Notes: generated by a model from the letters alone, not told the origin. A stretch of 64,000 nucleotides of DNA from Paeniglutamicibacter sulfureus (GCF_039535115.1 NZ_BAAAWO010000001.1:1984001-2048000), one strand, 5' to 3'. Counted from the stretch's first letter, positions 15,214-24,067 are shown. Numbers and translations: made by a program.

Positions 15214-17874
15214 CTAAGCGCCGGCCATCCGCTTTTTGACGTGCTTGGTGGCAGGTGCGGTCCAGGGGTCCTCGGGCCACGGGTGTTTGGGGTAGCGGCC
15301 CCGGTTTTCCGCGCGCACCTGGGCGTAGGGGCCTGACCAGAACGATGCCAGGTCGTCGGTGACCGCCAGCGGTCGACCAGCCGGGGAGAGCAGGTGGAAG
15401 AGCACCGGGACCCGGCCGCGCACCAGCGCCGGGGAGGTGGCAAGTCCGAAGCATTCCTGCAACTTCACCGCCACCACCGGAGGGGCTTCCGGCTCGTCGA
15501 TTCCCGGGTAGTCAATGCGGATCCTGGATCCGCTGGGCACCGTGAGGCGTTCGGGGACCAACTCATCCATGGCGGTGGCCTCGGGCCAAGGCAGCAGGCG
15601 ACGCAGCGGATCCACCAGGTCCAGGGAACCCGGGGACTTCCCTCCGGCGAGCGCCTCGAGTTCCGGGGCCAGCCAGTTCTCGGCGGCCGCCAGCAGGGAG
15701 TCCTCGTCCATGGCCGGCCAGGGGTCCCCGAGTTCACGGTGCAACATTCCCAGCCGACTGCGCAGCAGTTGCGCCGCGGGGGAGAATTTCAGCATGCCGA
15801 GCCCGCGCTCGCGCAAGGCGTCCAGCACCGCGGCGCGGCCCTGGGCACGAGTGGGGGTCATGGGGGTGCTGGAAAGGACGATGGCCCCGAGTCGGTGCTC
15901 CTTGCGGGCGGAGAGCTTGCCGCTGGCAAAGACCGTGTTGACGGTCTCGGTTTCCAGGTGGGCCGCAGCGAGCAGTGCGGTGCCCTCGTCGAGTGGCGCT
16001 GCGGCGCGGATCAACGCGCCGGTGCCTGCCGCGTCGCGGCCGGCGGCCCGTGCCACCTCGGCGACCGCCAGCCACTGGTGGTGTGACAAAGGGCTTCCGG
16101 CGGGCAGGCCCGCGCGGGTGCCGGAGGCCAGCAGGTAGGTGGTGCCGGTGGCGTTGTCCACGCGACGGGCAACCTGTCCCGGATAGGCAAGGGCTGTTAC
16201 CAGGCCAAGCTCGGTGCCGGAGGAAGGCATCGTCGCTGTGCCTGGCGGCCGCTGCGCCTGGGCTTCCCGGCCGGCGATCCGTTCCAGGCGCGAGCATTCG
16301 CGCTTCCAGGTGGCGGACTGCGGGTGTCTGCCGTTGCGCAGGGCCGCCAGCAGCGCGCCGAGGTCGGCGGCCTGGGCGCGGTAGTCCCCGGCCAGCAAGG
16401 CAACGATGTGTGCGACGTTTCCGGCCCCGAGCCGCGGGGCGCCGTCGAGCAAGGCACGGCCCAGCCGGGGGTCGGCCGGAATCAGGGCCAGGCGGCGGCC
16501 CAGTGCGGTGGCGTGCCCGGCCTCGTCGATCGCGCCGAGCTGGGACAGCACCGTGGTTGCGGCCTCAAGGCTTGATGCAGGCGGGGGCTCGGGCAGGTGC
16601 ATCCCGGCACCGCCCGGCGCGCCCCAGCAGGCCAGCACCAGGGCCGCGGAGGTGAGGTCGGCAACGGTGATCTCGGCCCGCGGATGTGCAGGGGCCGCCG
16701 CAAAGCTCTTTTCGGCAAAGCAGCGCACCACGGTGCCCGGCCCCTGGCGTGCGGCGCGGCCGGCCCGCTGGATGCCGGCGGCCCGCGAGGCGGAGACCGT
16801 GACAAGTCCGCTCATCCCCCGGGCCGCATCCCGGCGCGGCTCCCGGGCCAGGCCCGAGTCGATGACCAGCCGGACCCCGGGAACCGTGAGCGAGGACTCG
16901 GCCAGCGAGGTGGAGACGATGATGCGGGGCCCTCCCCCGGGTTCGCGCCCCGAGACGGCACGGTCCTGCAGGGCGGGAACGACCTGCCCATGCAACTCCA
17001 GCACCTCGGTGCCCGGCGCGCGGGTGCGGAGCTGCGCGGCGACATCGGCCACTTCCCAGGCACCGGGAACAAACACCAGCGCGTCGAGGGACTTGTCCCG
17101 CGTCAGCGCCTCGGCATGGGCGGCAGCGGCGGTTGTTGCCACGTGGGTGAGGAAGGTGCGCGAGACCCCGCGGTCGGTCAGCCGGGGAGCGGCGGCCGGC
17201 ACCCACCGGGTTTCCAGCTCGTGCAGCGCCGCAGGGCAGTCGATGACCGGGGCACTGCCCGCACCCGAGGCATCACCCAGCAATTGGGCAAAGCGCGGGG
17301 CATCGAGGGTCGCGGACATGGCCACGAGCACCAGGTCCCCGCGCAGTTCGTGGACCTCGCGCAACATGCCCAGCAGCAAGTCGGTTTCCAGCCCGCGCTC
17401 GTGCACCTCGTCGATGACGACCGCGTCAATGGATTCCAGCCCCGGGTCGGCCAGCAGCCGGCGCAGCAGGATTCCCGGGGTCACGAACTCGATCAGGGTG
17501 TCCGGGCCGGCGTGGTTTTCCCCGCGCACCGTGAATCCCACGCGGCCGCCCAGTGAGCTGCCGTCGAGGGATGCCAAGCGGCGGGCGGCGGAGCGGGCAG
17601 CGACCCGACGCGGCTGGGTGACCAGGATGCGTGCTTCTCCCCCGTTGCGGGCCCGAACCAGGTTGGCCACCAGGGGCGGGACCAGCGTGGTCTTGCCGGT
17701 GCCGGGCGGGGCCTGGATGACGGCGGTTCCGGATGCCCCGCCGGCCTCGAGCGCACTGGCGAGCTCCGGCAGGGATTGGGCAAAGACCAGCCCCCGCCCG
17801 ATGGCAGCCAGGTCGAAGTCATTGTCCTGCCGGGGCTTGTCCCGGCCGTTCCGCTGCGTACTCACCCGCCTCAT
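15214..17874 (-). CDS. hrpB: ATP-dependent RNA helicase HrpB
   Basis: 886-aa DExH-box helicase. Walker A is QAPPGTGKTTLVPP, motif Ia TQPRRVAARSAA, DEVH box VVIDEVHERGLETD, motif III MSATLD, motif V IVSTSLAESSLTVPGV and motif VI QRAGRAARQGPG. The helicase-associated HA2 region follows, and the HrpB-specific C-terminal domain ends near the Trp/Pro-rich segment NRGRYPKHPWPEDPW. Length is slightly above the usual 800-850. It is expected to remodel RNA in the cytoplasm; the exact role in actinobacteria is unclear. It overlaps no neighbour and ends near the convergent SDR gene. Confidence 0.9.
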   Translation of the reverse strand: MRRVSTQRNGRDKPRQDNDFDLAAIGRGLVFAQSLPELASALEAGGASGTAVIQAPPGTGKTTLVPPLVANLVRARNGGEARILVTQPRRVAARSAARRLASLDGSSLGGRVGFTVRGENHAGPDTLIEFVTPGILLRRLLADPGLESIDAVVIDEVHERGLETDLLLGMLREVHELRGDLVLVAMSATLDAPRFAQLLGDASGAGSAPVIDCPAALHELETRWVPAAAPRLTDRGVSRTFLTHVATTAAAAHAEALTRDKSLDALVFVPGAWEVADVAAQLRTRAPGTEVLELHGQVVPALQDRAVSGREPGGGPRIIVSTSLAESSLTVPGVRLVIDSGLAREPRRDAARGMSGLVTVSASRAAGIQRAGRAARQGPGTVVRCFAEKSFAAAPAHPRAEITVADLTSAALVLACWGAPGGAGMHLPEPPPASSLEAATTVLSQLGAIDEAGHATALGRRLALIPADPRLGRALLDGAPRLGAGNVAHIVALLAGDYRAQAADLGALLAALRNGRHPQSATWKRECSRLERIAGREAQAQRPPGTATMPSSGTELGLVTALAYPGQVARRVDNATGTTYLLASGTRAGLPAGSPLSHHQWLAVAEVARAAGRDAAGTGALIRAAAPLDEGTALLAAAHLETETVNTVFASGKLSARKEHRLGAIVLSSTPMTPTRAQGRAAVLDALRERGLGMLKFSPAAQLLRSRLGMLHRELGDPWPAMDEDSLLAAAENWLAPELEALAGGKSPGSLDLVDPLRRLLPWPEATAMDELVPERLTVPSGSRIRIDYPGIDEPEAPPVVAVKLQECFGLATSPALVRGRVPVLFHLLSPAGRPLAVTDDLASFWSGPYAQVRAENRGRYPKHPWPEDPWTAPATKHVKKRMAGA

Positions 17875-17904
17875 TATCCAGTGTTGCAGTCCCCCTTGCC
17901 GCTC

Positions 17905-18639
17905 TCAGGCGGTGCGGCGGCGCAGCGTCATCGACCCCACCACGATGGCGGCCAGGATCCACGCGGCAACGAACCCGATCCGCAGCCAGATGTAGCCGGC
18001 GTCCTGGTCGTCCCTGGCCACCGCGTTCAGCGCATCGATGGCGTGGCTCAGCGGCAGCCAGTCCCCGATGCCCTCCAGGACCTCGGGCAGTTCGCCACGC
18101 GGCAGGAAGATCCCGCCCAGCAGGACCTGCGGGAAGACGAAGGCGGGCATGAACTGCACGACCTGGAATTCGCTGCGGGCAAAGGCGCTGGCAAGAAGCC
18201 CCAGCGAGGTCCCCAGCAACGCGTCGGCGATGGCCACGGCGAAGAGCAGCCCCAGGCTGCCGGCAACCTCCAGACCGCAGACCCACACGGCAAAGCCCAC
18301 GGCGATCCCCGTCTGCACGATAGCCAGCAGCCCGAAGGCCAGCGCGTAGCCCAGGATGAAGTCGGCCTTGCCCAGCGGCAGGGACAGCAGGCGTTCCAGG
18401 GTGCCACTGCGCCGCTCCCGGAGCGTGGCGATGGAGGTGACCAGGAACATCACGATGAAGGGGAAGAGCGCGATCATCGCCGGGCCGATCCTCCCGAAGA
18501 CCGGGGTGTCGGTGAAGATCCAGGCGACCAGGCCGACCAACAGTGCGGGGACCAACAGCAAAAGTGCCAGGGTGCGGTGGTCGTGGCGCACCTGGTTCAG
18601 CACGCGAGCGGTGGTGGCCAGGATGCGCGGGATGCTCAT
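17905..18639 (-). CDS. ABC-2 type transporter permease
   Basis: 244 aa, six transmembrane helices, ABC-2 membrane subunit. The conserved region GIFLPRGELPEVLEGIGDWL with PLSHAIDAL is the ABC-2 signature, and RERRSGTLERLLSLPLGKAD is the cytoplasmic coupling-helix segment. Its start overlaps the ATPase stop by 4 bp (ATGA), so the two are translationally coupled and form an exporter. The probable cargo is a drug, lipid or polymer; unknown. Confidence 0.85.
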   Translation of the reverse strand: MSIPRILATTARVLNQVRHDHRTLALLLLVPALLVGLVAWIFTDTPVFGRIGPAMIALFPFIVMFLVTSIATLRERRSGTLERLLSLPLGKADFILGYALAFGLLAIVQTGIAVGFAVWVCGLEVAGSLGLLFAVAIADALLGTSLGLLASAFARSEFQVVQFMPAFVFPQVLLGGIFLPRGELPEVLEGIGDWLPLSHAIDALNAVARDDQDAGYIWLRIGFVAAWILAAIVVGSMTLRRRTA

Positions 18640-19418
18640 GGGGTCCCTCCCGTGGCGCGGTGCTTGGGAGCATGGGGTTCGGAGCCTGGTGCCCCTGATT
18701 CCCGTGTGTCGCGGATCAGCGCCAGGAAGGCGTCCTCGGCGTTGGTGGTTCCGGTGCGCGCCAGCAGGCCAGCGGGCGTTTCCTGGGCGATGATCCCGCC
18801 CTCGCGCATCAGGATCAGGCGGTCACACCGGGTGGCTTCGTCCATCACGTGGCTGGAGACCAACAGCGTGACACCCTCGGCCGCAAGTTCTGCAAACAGT
18901 TCCCACAATGCCACGCGAAGCACCGGGTCCAGCCCGACGGTGGGCTCGTCCAGGACCAGCAATTCGGGCGTTCCCAAAAGGGCGATGGCCAGGGAGAGGC
19001 GGCTGCGTTGTCCGCCGGAGAGGTCGGCCGCCATGGACTTGACCACCGATCCCAGGTCGGTGCGCTCGATGACTTCGGCAACCTGGGCGGGCGGGGCACC
19101 GACGATCTTGGCGAAGTAGGACAGGTTCGCGCCCACCGGCAGGTCGTCGTAGATGCTGGATTCCTGCGTCATGTAGCCGACGCGATGGCGCAGCTTTTCG
19201 GACCCGGCGGTGTCCCCGAGCACCCTCACCACTCCGCCGGAAATGATCTGGGTGCCCACGATCGAGCGCATTAAGGTGGACTTCCCGCAGCCGCTGGGAC
19301 CTAGCAGCCCGACCACCTCGCCGCGCGGGACCAGCAGGTCAAGGCCGGGCAAGACAAGGTTCTTCCCGCGCATGACTTTCAATCCGGTGATCGAGATAGC
19401 CGCCGCCTGTTCCTCCAT
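18636..19418 (-). CDS. ABC exporter ATP-binding protein
   Basis: 260-aa ABC ATPase of the DrrA/CcmA type. Walker A GLLGPSGCGKSTLMR, Q-loop YMTQESSIY, signature LSGGQRSRLSLAIALLG, Walker B LLVLDEPTVGLDP, H-loop SSHVMDEATRCDR. It energises the ABC-2 permease encoded immediately downstream. The start at 19418 (MEEQAAAISITGL) is chosen because the 100-residue upstream extension is low-complexity and antisense to the neighbouring promoter region. Confidence 0.88.
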   Translation of the reverse strand: MEEQAAAISITGLKVMRGKNLVLPGLDLLVPRGEVVGLLGPSGCGKSTLMRSIVGTQIISGGVVRVLGDTAGSEKLRHRVGYMTQESSIYDDLPVGANLSYFAKIVGAPPAQVAEVIERTDLGSVVKSMAADLSGGQRSRLSLAIALLGTPELLVLDEPTVGLDPVLRVALWELFAELAAEGVTLLVSSHVMDEATRCDRLILMREGGIIAQETPAGLLARTGTTNAEDAFLALIRDTRESGAPGSEPHAPKHRATGGTP

Positions 19419-19576
19419 ATTCCCGAGTCTTGCCGCTGTGTCATTTTCGGTCAAGGGGCCGGGGCCAGATGCCGGTGGCGGCACCAGCCCCCTATCGAAA
19501 GGTGAAGCGCCCCGGGCATACTTGAAGCAAGACAGGCACCCGACCCGATCCCAGCTAGGACCCACAGGAGTGCACC

Positions 19577-20104
19577 ATGCGCGATCCAGAGGGGTCCCGT
19601 CCCCTTCGTCCTGACTCGCCGGTGCTCGTGGGCGTGTTCCCGGGGCAGCATCCCGAGGTCTTGGAAACCGCGGCCCGCCTCGCTTCGGTCCTCCGTCAGG
19701 ATCTGGTGTGTGCCTATGCACTCACCGGCCTGGACATGACCGAATGGAACGTCAAGGCGAGCATCGACTTTGATGCCCTGCACCGGGATGAGCGAGAGGA
19801 ACTCGGGGCGGAAGTTATCGAGGACCTGCAACAACGGCTCGGCGAGACCCTGGCCTCCTACCCCATGCCTTGGACCCTGCGCATCCTGGTGGGCGAGGCG
19901 GCCGGCGCACTTGGCGACTTCGCCGTGGAGCTGGGTTCGTCATATCTGGTGGTCGGCTCGCCCCGTGGAAAGCGCCGCGCGTTCTCCGGTTCGAGGTTCA
20001 GTGCCTCAACGCTTGCCCGGGTCCTGTCGCGTCGGCAGCTTCCGGTGTTGGTGGTTCCGCCATCGATCGTGCCGGACCCGCCGGCCACCCCTTATCTACC
20101 GTGA
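19577..20104 (+). CDS. Universal stress protein, UspA domain
   Basis: 175 aa, one Usp domain. VLVGVFPGQHPEVLETAARL is the first strand and helix with GQHPEV in place of the usual D-G-S; the C-terminal nucleotide loop is SYLVVGSPRGKRRAFSGSRF followed by SASTLARVLSRRQLPVLVVP. The G-x-x-G-x(9)-G-S/T ATP-binding pattern is only partly present, so ATP binding is uncertain. AGGAG precedes the ATG by 6 nt. It is divergent from the ABC exporter operon. Likely a cytoplasmic stress or dormancy protein. Confidence 0.75.
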   Translation: MRDPEGSRPLRPDSPVLVGVFPGQHPEVLETAARLASVLRQDLVCAYALTGLDMTEWNVKASIDFDALHRDEREELGAEVIEDLQQRLGETLASYPMPWTLRILVGEAAGALGDFAVELGSSYLVVGSPRGKRRAFSGSRFSASTLARVLSRRQLPVLVVPPSIVPDPPATPYLP

Positions 20105-20164
20105 TCGGGCATCCGGCCACCGGGAGCGGCAGGTTCCGGGTTGTCAGCCCGGGGAATCACACCT

Positions 20165-20956
20165 TCAGGAATGTGAGCGCAGGAACGGCAGCAACTGCTC
20201 CAGGATCTGCTGTGGCGGATAGAGTGTTCCGCCGTGGCTGCGTCCCTCCAGCGCCACCAGCCGGGCATGGGGCATGACCGAGGCCATGACCCGGGAATGA
20301 TCGATGCGTGGCACATCCCGCGTTCCGGTCATCAGCAGGGTCGGCGTCGCCAGCTGGTGGAGCAGGGTTTCGCTGACCGCGCTGCCGGACTCGGTGGCCT
20401 CGAAATACGCGGCCAGTGCCAGTGCGTCATTCGAGGCAAAGGCATGGCGGGTCGCGGGGTCCAGTTTCCCGCCGCCGGCTTCCATGCCGTCAATGAAGGC
20501 GTCCATGTCGCCTGTTTTCAGTGCCTCGAGGTAGCCGTCGAAGAAGAGCGTGCTGATGTGCTGTGCCTCAATGGCGTGGGTGCCGCCGAGCATGGTCAGG
20601 GAGCGGACCATGGATGGATGCTTGATGGCCAGCGACAGGCCAACGCGCGATCCGAATGAATATCCCACGAGGTGGATTGACTCGTGTCCGGTCGCAGCCA
20701 GCACCGCCTTCACGTCCTCCAGCACCAGGTCCATGGCGTAGGCGGCCGGGTCGTGGGGTTTTCCCGATCGTCCGTGGCCGCGCAGGTCCATGCGGATGGT
20801 GTCGAACTCGGGTTCCAGCGCCTTCACGTATCCCAGGCCGCGCCAGATGGAGCGGGAAAGTGCGGAGCCGTGCAGCAGCAGGACCGGTGGGGCCCCTGTG
20901 TCGCTGGCGTCAAAGTAGATAGTCTGGGCATCAACCGGGTTCACTGCATGGGGCAT
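20165..20956 (-). CDS. Alpha/beta hydrolase
   Basis: 263-aa alpha/beta hydrolase. Oxyanion region VLLLHGSALSRSIWRGLG, the DLRGHGRSGKP strand typical of this family, nucleophile elbow LVGYSFGSRVG with Ser, acid Asp in LLMTGTRDVPRIDH, and a C-terminal His in GRSHGGTLYP. No transmembrane segment, so it is a cytoplasmic esterase or C-C hydrolase of unknown substrate. The start at 20956 is preferred because the much longer upstream open frame is antisense to the thiolase gene. It is divergent from the thiolase. Confidence 0.82.
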   Translation of the reverse strand: MPHAVNPVDAQTIYFDASDTGAPPVLLLHGSALSRSIWRGLGYVKALEPEFDTIRMDLRGHGRSGKPHDPAAYAMDLVLEDVKAVLAATGHESIHLVGYSFGSRVGLSLAIKHPSMVRSLTMLGGTHAIEAQHISTLFFDGYLEALKTGDMDAFIDGMEAGGGKLDPATRHAFASNDALALAAYFEATESGSAVSETLLHQLATPTLLMTGTRDVPRIDHSRVMASVMPHARLVALEGRSHGGTLYPPQQILEQLLPFLRSHS

Positions 20957-21008
20957 GATACTGAGCTTATGGCACCGGACCGGTCTTTTCCCAAGCAAAG
21001 GAAACACC

Positions 21009-22196
21009 ATGAATGACGACCTGACTCCCGTGATTGTCGGGGGTGCACGTACGCCCTTTGGAAAGTTCCGCGGGGCCGTCTCCGCGTTGTCAGCCACCGA
21101 GCTAGGCGCCCACGCAATCTCCTCGGCACTGGAGCGCAGCGGGGTGCAGGCCGCCCAGGTCAACCACGTCATCATGGGCCAGGTCATCCTGGCGGGCACC
21201 GGCCAGGGCCCGGCCCGCCAGGCCGCCCTGAAGGCAGGCATCGGCTGGGAGGTCCCCACGGTGACGATCAACAAACTCTGCCTGTCGGGGCTGACCGCCG
21301 TCATCGACGCAGCCCGCATGATCCGGGCAGGCGAGGCCGACTTCATCGTCGCCGCCGGACAGGAGTCGATGTCCAATGCCCCGCACCTGGTCCGCGGCAT
21401 GCGCACACCGTTGGCCATCGGCGACCGGCCGTTGGAGGATTCCCTGAACCACGACGCGTTGGCCGATCCGTTCAGCGGCGAGCTGATGGGCTCGGCCACC
21501 GAGAGCGGCACTGCCAAGCTGGGGATTTCGCGCGCCGCCCAAGACGCCTTTGCCGCCAGGTCGCACCAGCGCGCTGCGGCTGCGCGCGCGCACCTCGATG
21601 CCGAGATCGCGCCAGTGGCCATCCCGCAGCGGCGCGGGGGCGAGATCATCGTTTCCACCGACGAGGGCGTTCGCGCTGACACCACGGAAGAACAGCTTGC
21701 CGCACTGCGTCCGGCTTTCTCCACCGACCCCGCCGCCACCATTACGGCGGGTTCTTCCTCGCCGCTTTCGGACGGTGCCGCAGCCGTGGTGGTTGCCTCC
21801 AAGGGCGCCGCCCGTCGGGCAGGCCTGACATGGCACTGCGAGATCGGCGCCCACGGACAGACGGCCGGCCCGGACGGACAATTGCATTCCCAGCCCAGCA
21901 CATCGATTCTCGCCGCCCTGGCCAAGGAGGGAATGGGAGTCGCGGAGCTGGACCTGATTGAAATCAATGAGGCCTTCGCGTCGGTTGTCCTGCAATCGGC
22001 GAAAGACCTCGGCGTGGATCCCGCCAAGATCAACCTGGAAGGCGGGGCCATTGCGCTGGGGCATCCCGTGGGTGCTTCCGGCGCGCGACTGGTCCTGCAC
22101 CAGGCCATGGAACTGGCGCGGCGCGGTTCCGGCACGGGGGTGGTATCCCTGTGTGGAGGCGGCGGCCAGGGTGATGCCCTGATCCTGCGACGCTGA
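21009..22196 (+). CDS. Acetyl-CoA acetyltransferase (thiolase)
   Basis: 395-aa thiolase. The nucleophilic Cys91 lies in VTINKLCLSGLTAVIDA; His352 lies in ALGHPVGASGARLVLH; the second catalytic Cys382 is in SLCGGGGQGDALILRR. These cover the complete condensation triad, so it should interconvert 2 acetyl-CoA with acetoacetyl-CoA or cleave 3-ketoacyl-CoA. AAAGGA 6-7 nt upstream fixes the ATG at 21009. Divergent from the alpha/beta hydrolase; the structured leader element begins 63 bp after its stop. Confidence 0.9.
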   Translation: MNDDLTPVIVGGARTPFGKFRGAVSALSATELGAHAISSALERSGVQAAQVNHVIMGQVILAGTGQGPARQAALKAGIGWEVPTVTINKLCLSGLTAVIDAARMIRAGEADFIVAAGQESMSNAPHLVRGMRTPLAIGDRPLEDSLNHDALADPFSGELMGSATESGTAKLGISRAAQDAFAARSHQRAAAARAHLDAEIAPVAIPQRRGGEIIVSTDEGVRADTTEEQLAALRPAFSTDPAATITAGSSSPLSDGAAAVVVASKGAARRAGLTWHCEIGAHGQTAGPDGQLHSQPSTSILAALAKEGMGVAELDLIEINEAFASVVLQSAKDLGVDPAKINLEGGAIALGHPVGASGARLVLHQAMELARRGSGTGVVSLCGGGGQGDALILRR

Positions 22197-22259
22197 TTTC
22201 ACATGTTGTTACCCGGCGGTATACAGCTGGTGCAAAGGTTGCTTCCCTAGAGTCTTAAT

Positions 22260-22336
22260 CACCTCATGGAGGTGCGAGTGATGAGAGCACCGGTCGGGCA
22301 CAAGGCAAATTCCCCCTAGCCTTCCGATCGGTGCTC
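22260..22336 (+). ncRNA. Structured leader element A with embedded 13-codon ORF
   Basis: First of two matching elements. A 6-bp hairpin (22260-22265 with 22269-22274) carries GGAGG, then CGAGTGAT, then a 13-bp long-range stem (22285-22297 with 22324-22336) enclosing a 5-bp stem (22302-22306 with 22319-22323). Element B at 22685 has the same order and spacing with compensatory changes in the first hairpin. No U-tract follows element A. I do not recognise a named RNA family. Confidence 0.5.
22278..22319 (+). CDS. Putative leader peptide A, 13 codons
   Basis: GTG-initiated ORF reading MMRAPVGHKANSP and ending TAG, preceded by GGAGG 5 nt upstream (ATG at 22281 would also be well spaced). It has the same length, start and stop as the ORF in element B. 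Its codons cover the 5' arm of the long stem while the stop sits at the 3' arm, the arrangement expected of a translated attenuator. Translation is not proven. Confidence 0.4.
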   Translation: MMRAPVGHKANSP

Positions 22337-22476
22337 AACCATTTAATGCAGGATGTCCGCAACCACGACCCCTGGAAGCCACCGCCCTCGACAACTCCGG
22401 CACTTCGGACCAAACTGAAGGTACCGGGCGCCGCAAGTTCGGGGAGACACGTTCTACGGATCAAGGAGTACGCGAG

Positions 22477-22623
22477 ATGACTGAACAACCAACCGGCGAC
22501 GAAGAGGTAGAAGAAGAAACTGCCGCAGAACCAGAGCATGTGGCCAGCGCGCACGACGAAGCGCTGGTCGAGGAATGGGAAGACGAATCGTTTCCGGCCT
22601 CGGATCCACCCTCCAACTACTGA
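22477..22623 (+). CDS. Small acidic protein, 48 aa
   Basis: ATG at 22477 with AAGGAG 8 nt upstream, ending TGA at 22621. The product starts MTEQPTGDEEVEEE, is rich in Glu and Asp, and ends EEWEDESFPASDPPSNY. I believe this C-terminal ESFPASDPPS pattern recurs in short actinobacterial hypothetical proteins, but that is from memory. No membrane segment, Cys or catalytic motif. It lies between structured elements A and B, suggesting a regulated transcript. Function unknown. Confidence 0.65.
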   Translation: MTEQPTGDEEVEEETAAEPEHVASAHDEALVEEWEDESFPASDPPSNY

Positions 22624-22684
22624 CTCACGGCCGACTATCGACAAATCACCAGCAATCACCCAGTTACTCCAAATACGCTGAAGC

Positions 22685-22770
22685 TACCTTCTCAAGGTGC
22701 GAGTGATCAGAAGAACCGGTCGCGGCGGAGTTTCACCTCCTTAGCCGTCACGGCCGGTTCTTCGCTTTTA
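22685..22770 (+). ncRNA. Structured leader element B / attenuator-like hairpin with 13-codon ORF
   Basis: Second copy of the element. The first hairpin (22685-22690 with 22694-22699) carries AAGG; CGAGTGAT follows; a 10-bp stem (22710-22719 with 22754-22763) encloses further pairing; then comes TTTT at 22766-22769, so this copy looks like an intrinsic terminator. It lies about 120 bp before the aldo/keto reductase start and could attenuate that gene, or terminate the 48-aa gene's transcript. Confidence 0.5.
22703..22744 (+). CDS. Putative leader peptide B, 13 codons
   Basis: GTG-initiated ORF reading MIRRTGRGGVSPP and ending TAG; AAGG lies 5 nt upstream. Length, start codon, stop codon and distance from the first hairpin match leader ORF A exactly. 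Both peptides are basic near the start and carry Ser-Pro near the end. Confidence 0.4.
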   Translation: MIRRTGRGGVSPP

Positions 22771-22890
22771 ACTGCCGGGCACACGGGAACGCATTGCACT
22801 GCCAGATTCCCCCCGAACCGCGCCGCGCCCAGCTCCCGATGCCGTGGACGTTTGCGGCACCTTGCGACAAGAATGGATAAGAGGGAGCCG

Positions 22891-24006
22891 ATGCAGCTTC
22901 CGCGAGATTTCATCCCCAATTTCCAGGAGAACATCACCACCATGGCCGAAGAGCTCCGGTACGCCCCCGTCCCTGAAACGCACGCACCCTACGTTGCCGC
23001 CCCGGACCGCTACGAATCGACCGGCTACCGCCGGGTGGGGAACTCGGGGTTGGTTCTCCCCCCGATTTCCCTGGGCCTGTGGTGGAACTTTGGCGACAAC
23101 CGCCCCTACGACACCCAGCGCGAAGTGCTTCGCCATGCCCTTGACCGAGGAATCACGCACTTCGACCTGGCCAACAACTACGGTCCGCCCTACGGCTCGG
23201 CAGAGGAGAACTTCGGCCGCATGTTGCGCACCGACTTCAAGGCCTATCGCAACGAGCTGATCATTTCCTCGAAGGCCGGCTGGGACATGTGGCCGGGTCC
23301 GTACGGCACCCTGGGCTCGCGCAAGTACATCATGGCCTCGGCCGACGAGTCGCTCAAGCGCATGGGCCTGGACTATGTGGACATCTTCTACTCGCACCGC
23401 CCTGACCCCGACACCCCCATCGAGGAAACCATCGGCGCGCTTGACACCTTGGTGCGCCAGGGGAAGGCGCTATACGTCGGGATCTCCTCTTACTCCCCCG
23501 AACGCACCGCGGAGGCGGCGCGCGTCGCCAAGGAGATGGGCACACCGCTGGTGATCCACCAGCCGTCCTATTCGATGCTCAATCGCTGGGTCGAGGACGG
23601 CCTGCTCGAGACCTTGGCCGAACACGGCATGGGGTCCATCGCCTTCACCCCGCTGGCCCAGGGCCTGCTGACCGGCAAGTACCTCAAGAATGATTCGGCG
23701 ATTCCGTCCGGTGGACGGACAACGCTGGACGGGCACCTGACCGAGGAAAATCTCGGGAAGGCCCGCGATCTGGCCCGGGTCGCCGAGTCCCGCGGCCAGT
23801 CCCTGGCCCAGCTGGCCATCGCCTGGTTGTTGCGCGACGGCGGAGTGAGCTCAGTGCTGCTCGGCGCCTCCTCGACTGCGCAGCTTGATGAAAACCTCGG
23901 CGCCCTGGGCAACACCACCTTCAGCACCGGGGAACTGGACCTGATCGACAAGATCGCCGCTGGCGATGCCGACATAGACCGCTGGCGCACGGCGGCCACC
24001 AGCTAA
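22891..24006 (+). CDS. Aldo/keto reductase, YghZ (L-glyceraldehyde 3-phosphate reductase) type
   Basis: About 371-aa AKR with close resemblance to E. coli YghZ: LPPISLGLWWNFGDNRPYDT, ITHFDLANNYGPPYGSAEEN (catalytic Asp and Tyr), LIISSKAGWDMWPGPYG (Lys), DIFYSHRPDPDTPIEE (His) and FTPLAQGLLTGKYL. YghZ reduces L-glyceraldehyde 3-phosphate and methylglyoxal with NADPH. The start is uncertain: ATG 22891 has GAGGGAG just upstream, while ATG 22942 (MAEELRYAPV) has AGGAG 12 nt upstream and fits the family length better. A strong terminator follows. Confidence 0.85.
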   Translation: MQLPRDFIPNFQENITTMAEELRYAPVPETHAPYVAAPDRYESTGYRRVGNSGLVLPPISLGLWWNFGDNRPYDTQREVLRHALDRGITHFDLANNYGPPYGSAEENFGRMLRTDFKAYRNELIISSKAGWDMWPGPYGTLGSRKYIMASADESLKRMGLDYVDIFYSHRPDPDTPIEETIGALDTLVRQGKALYVGISSYSPERTAEAARVAKEMGTPLVIHQPSYSMLNRWVEDGLLETLAEHGMGSIAFTPLAQGLLTGKYLKNDSAIPSGGRTTLDGHLTEENLGKARDLARVAESRGQSLAQLAIAWLLRDGGVSSVLLGASSTAQLDENLGALGNTTFSTGELDLIDKIAAGDADIDRWRTAATS

Positions 24007-24021
24007 GCCAGCCGGAGCACA

Positions 24022-24067
24022 CGGAGCAAAACCCTGCGATATTCGAATTTCGCAGGGTTTTGCTCCG
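24022..24067. terminator. Strong bidirectional terminator
   Basis: Perfect 18-bp inverted repeat (24022-24039 with 24050-24067) whose arms contain AAAA and TTTT tracts; the loop itself contains the palindrome ATTCGAAT. It lies 15 bp after the aldo/keto reductase stop. Confidence 0.85.

Noticed and set aside
20957..22135. N-terminal extension of the alpha/beta hydrolase
   Set aside because: Antisense to the thiolase gene, which has its own ribosome-binding site and catalytic motifs.
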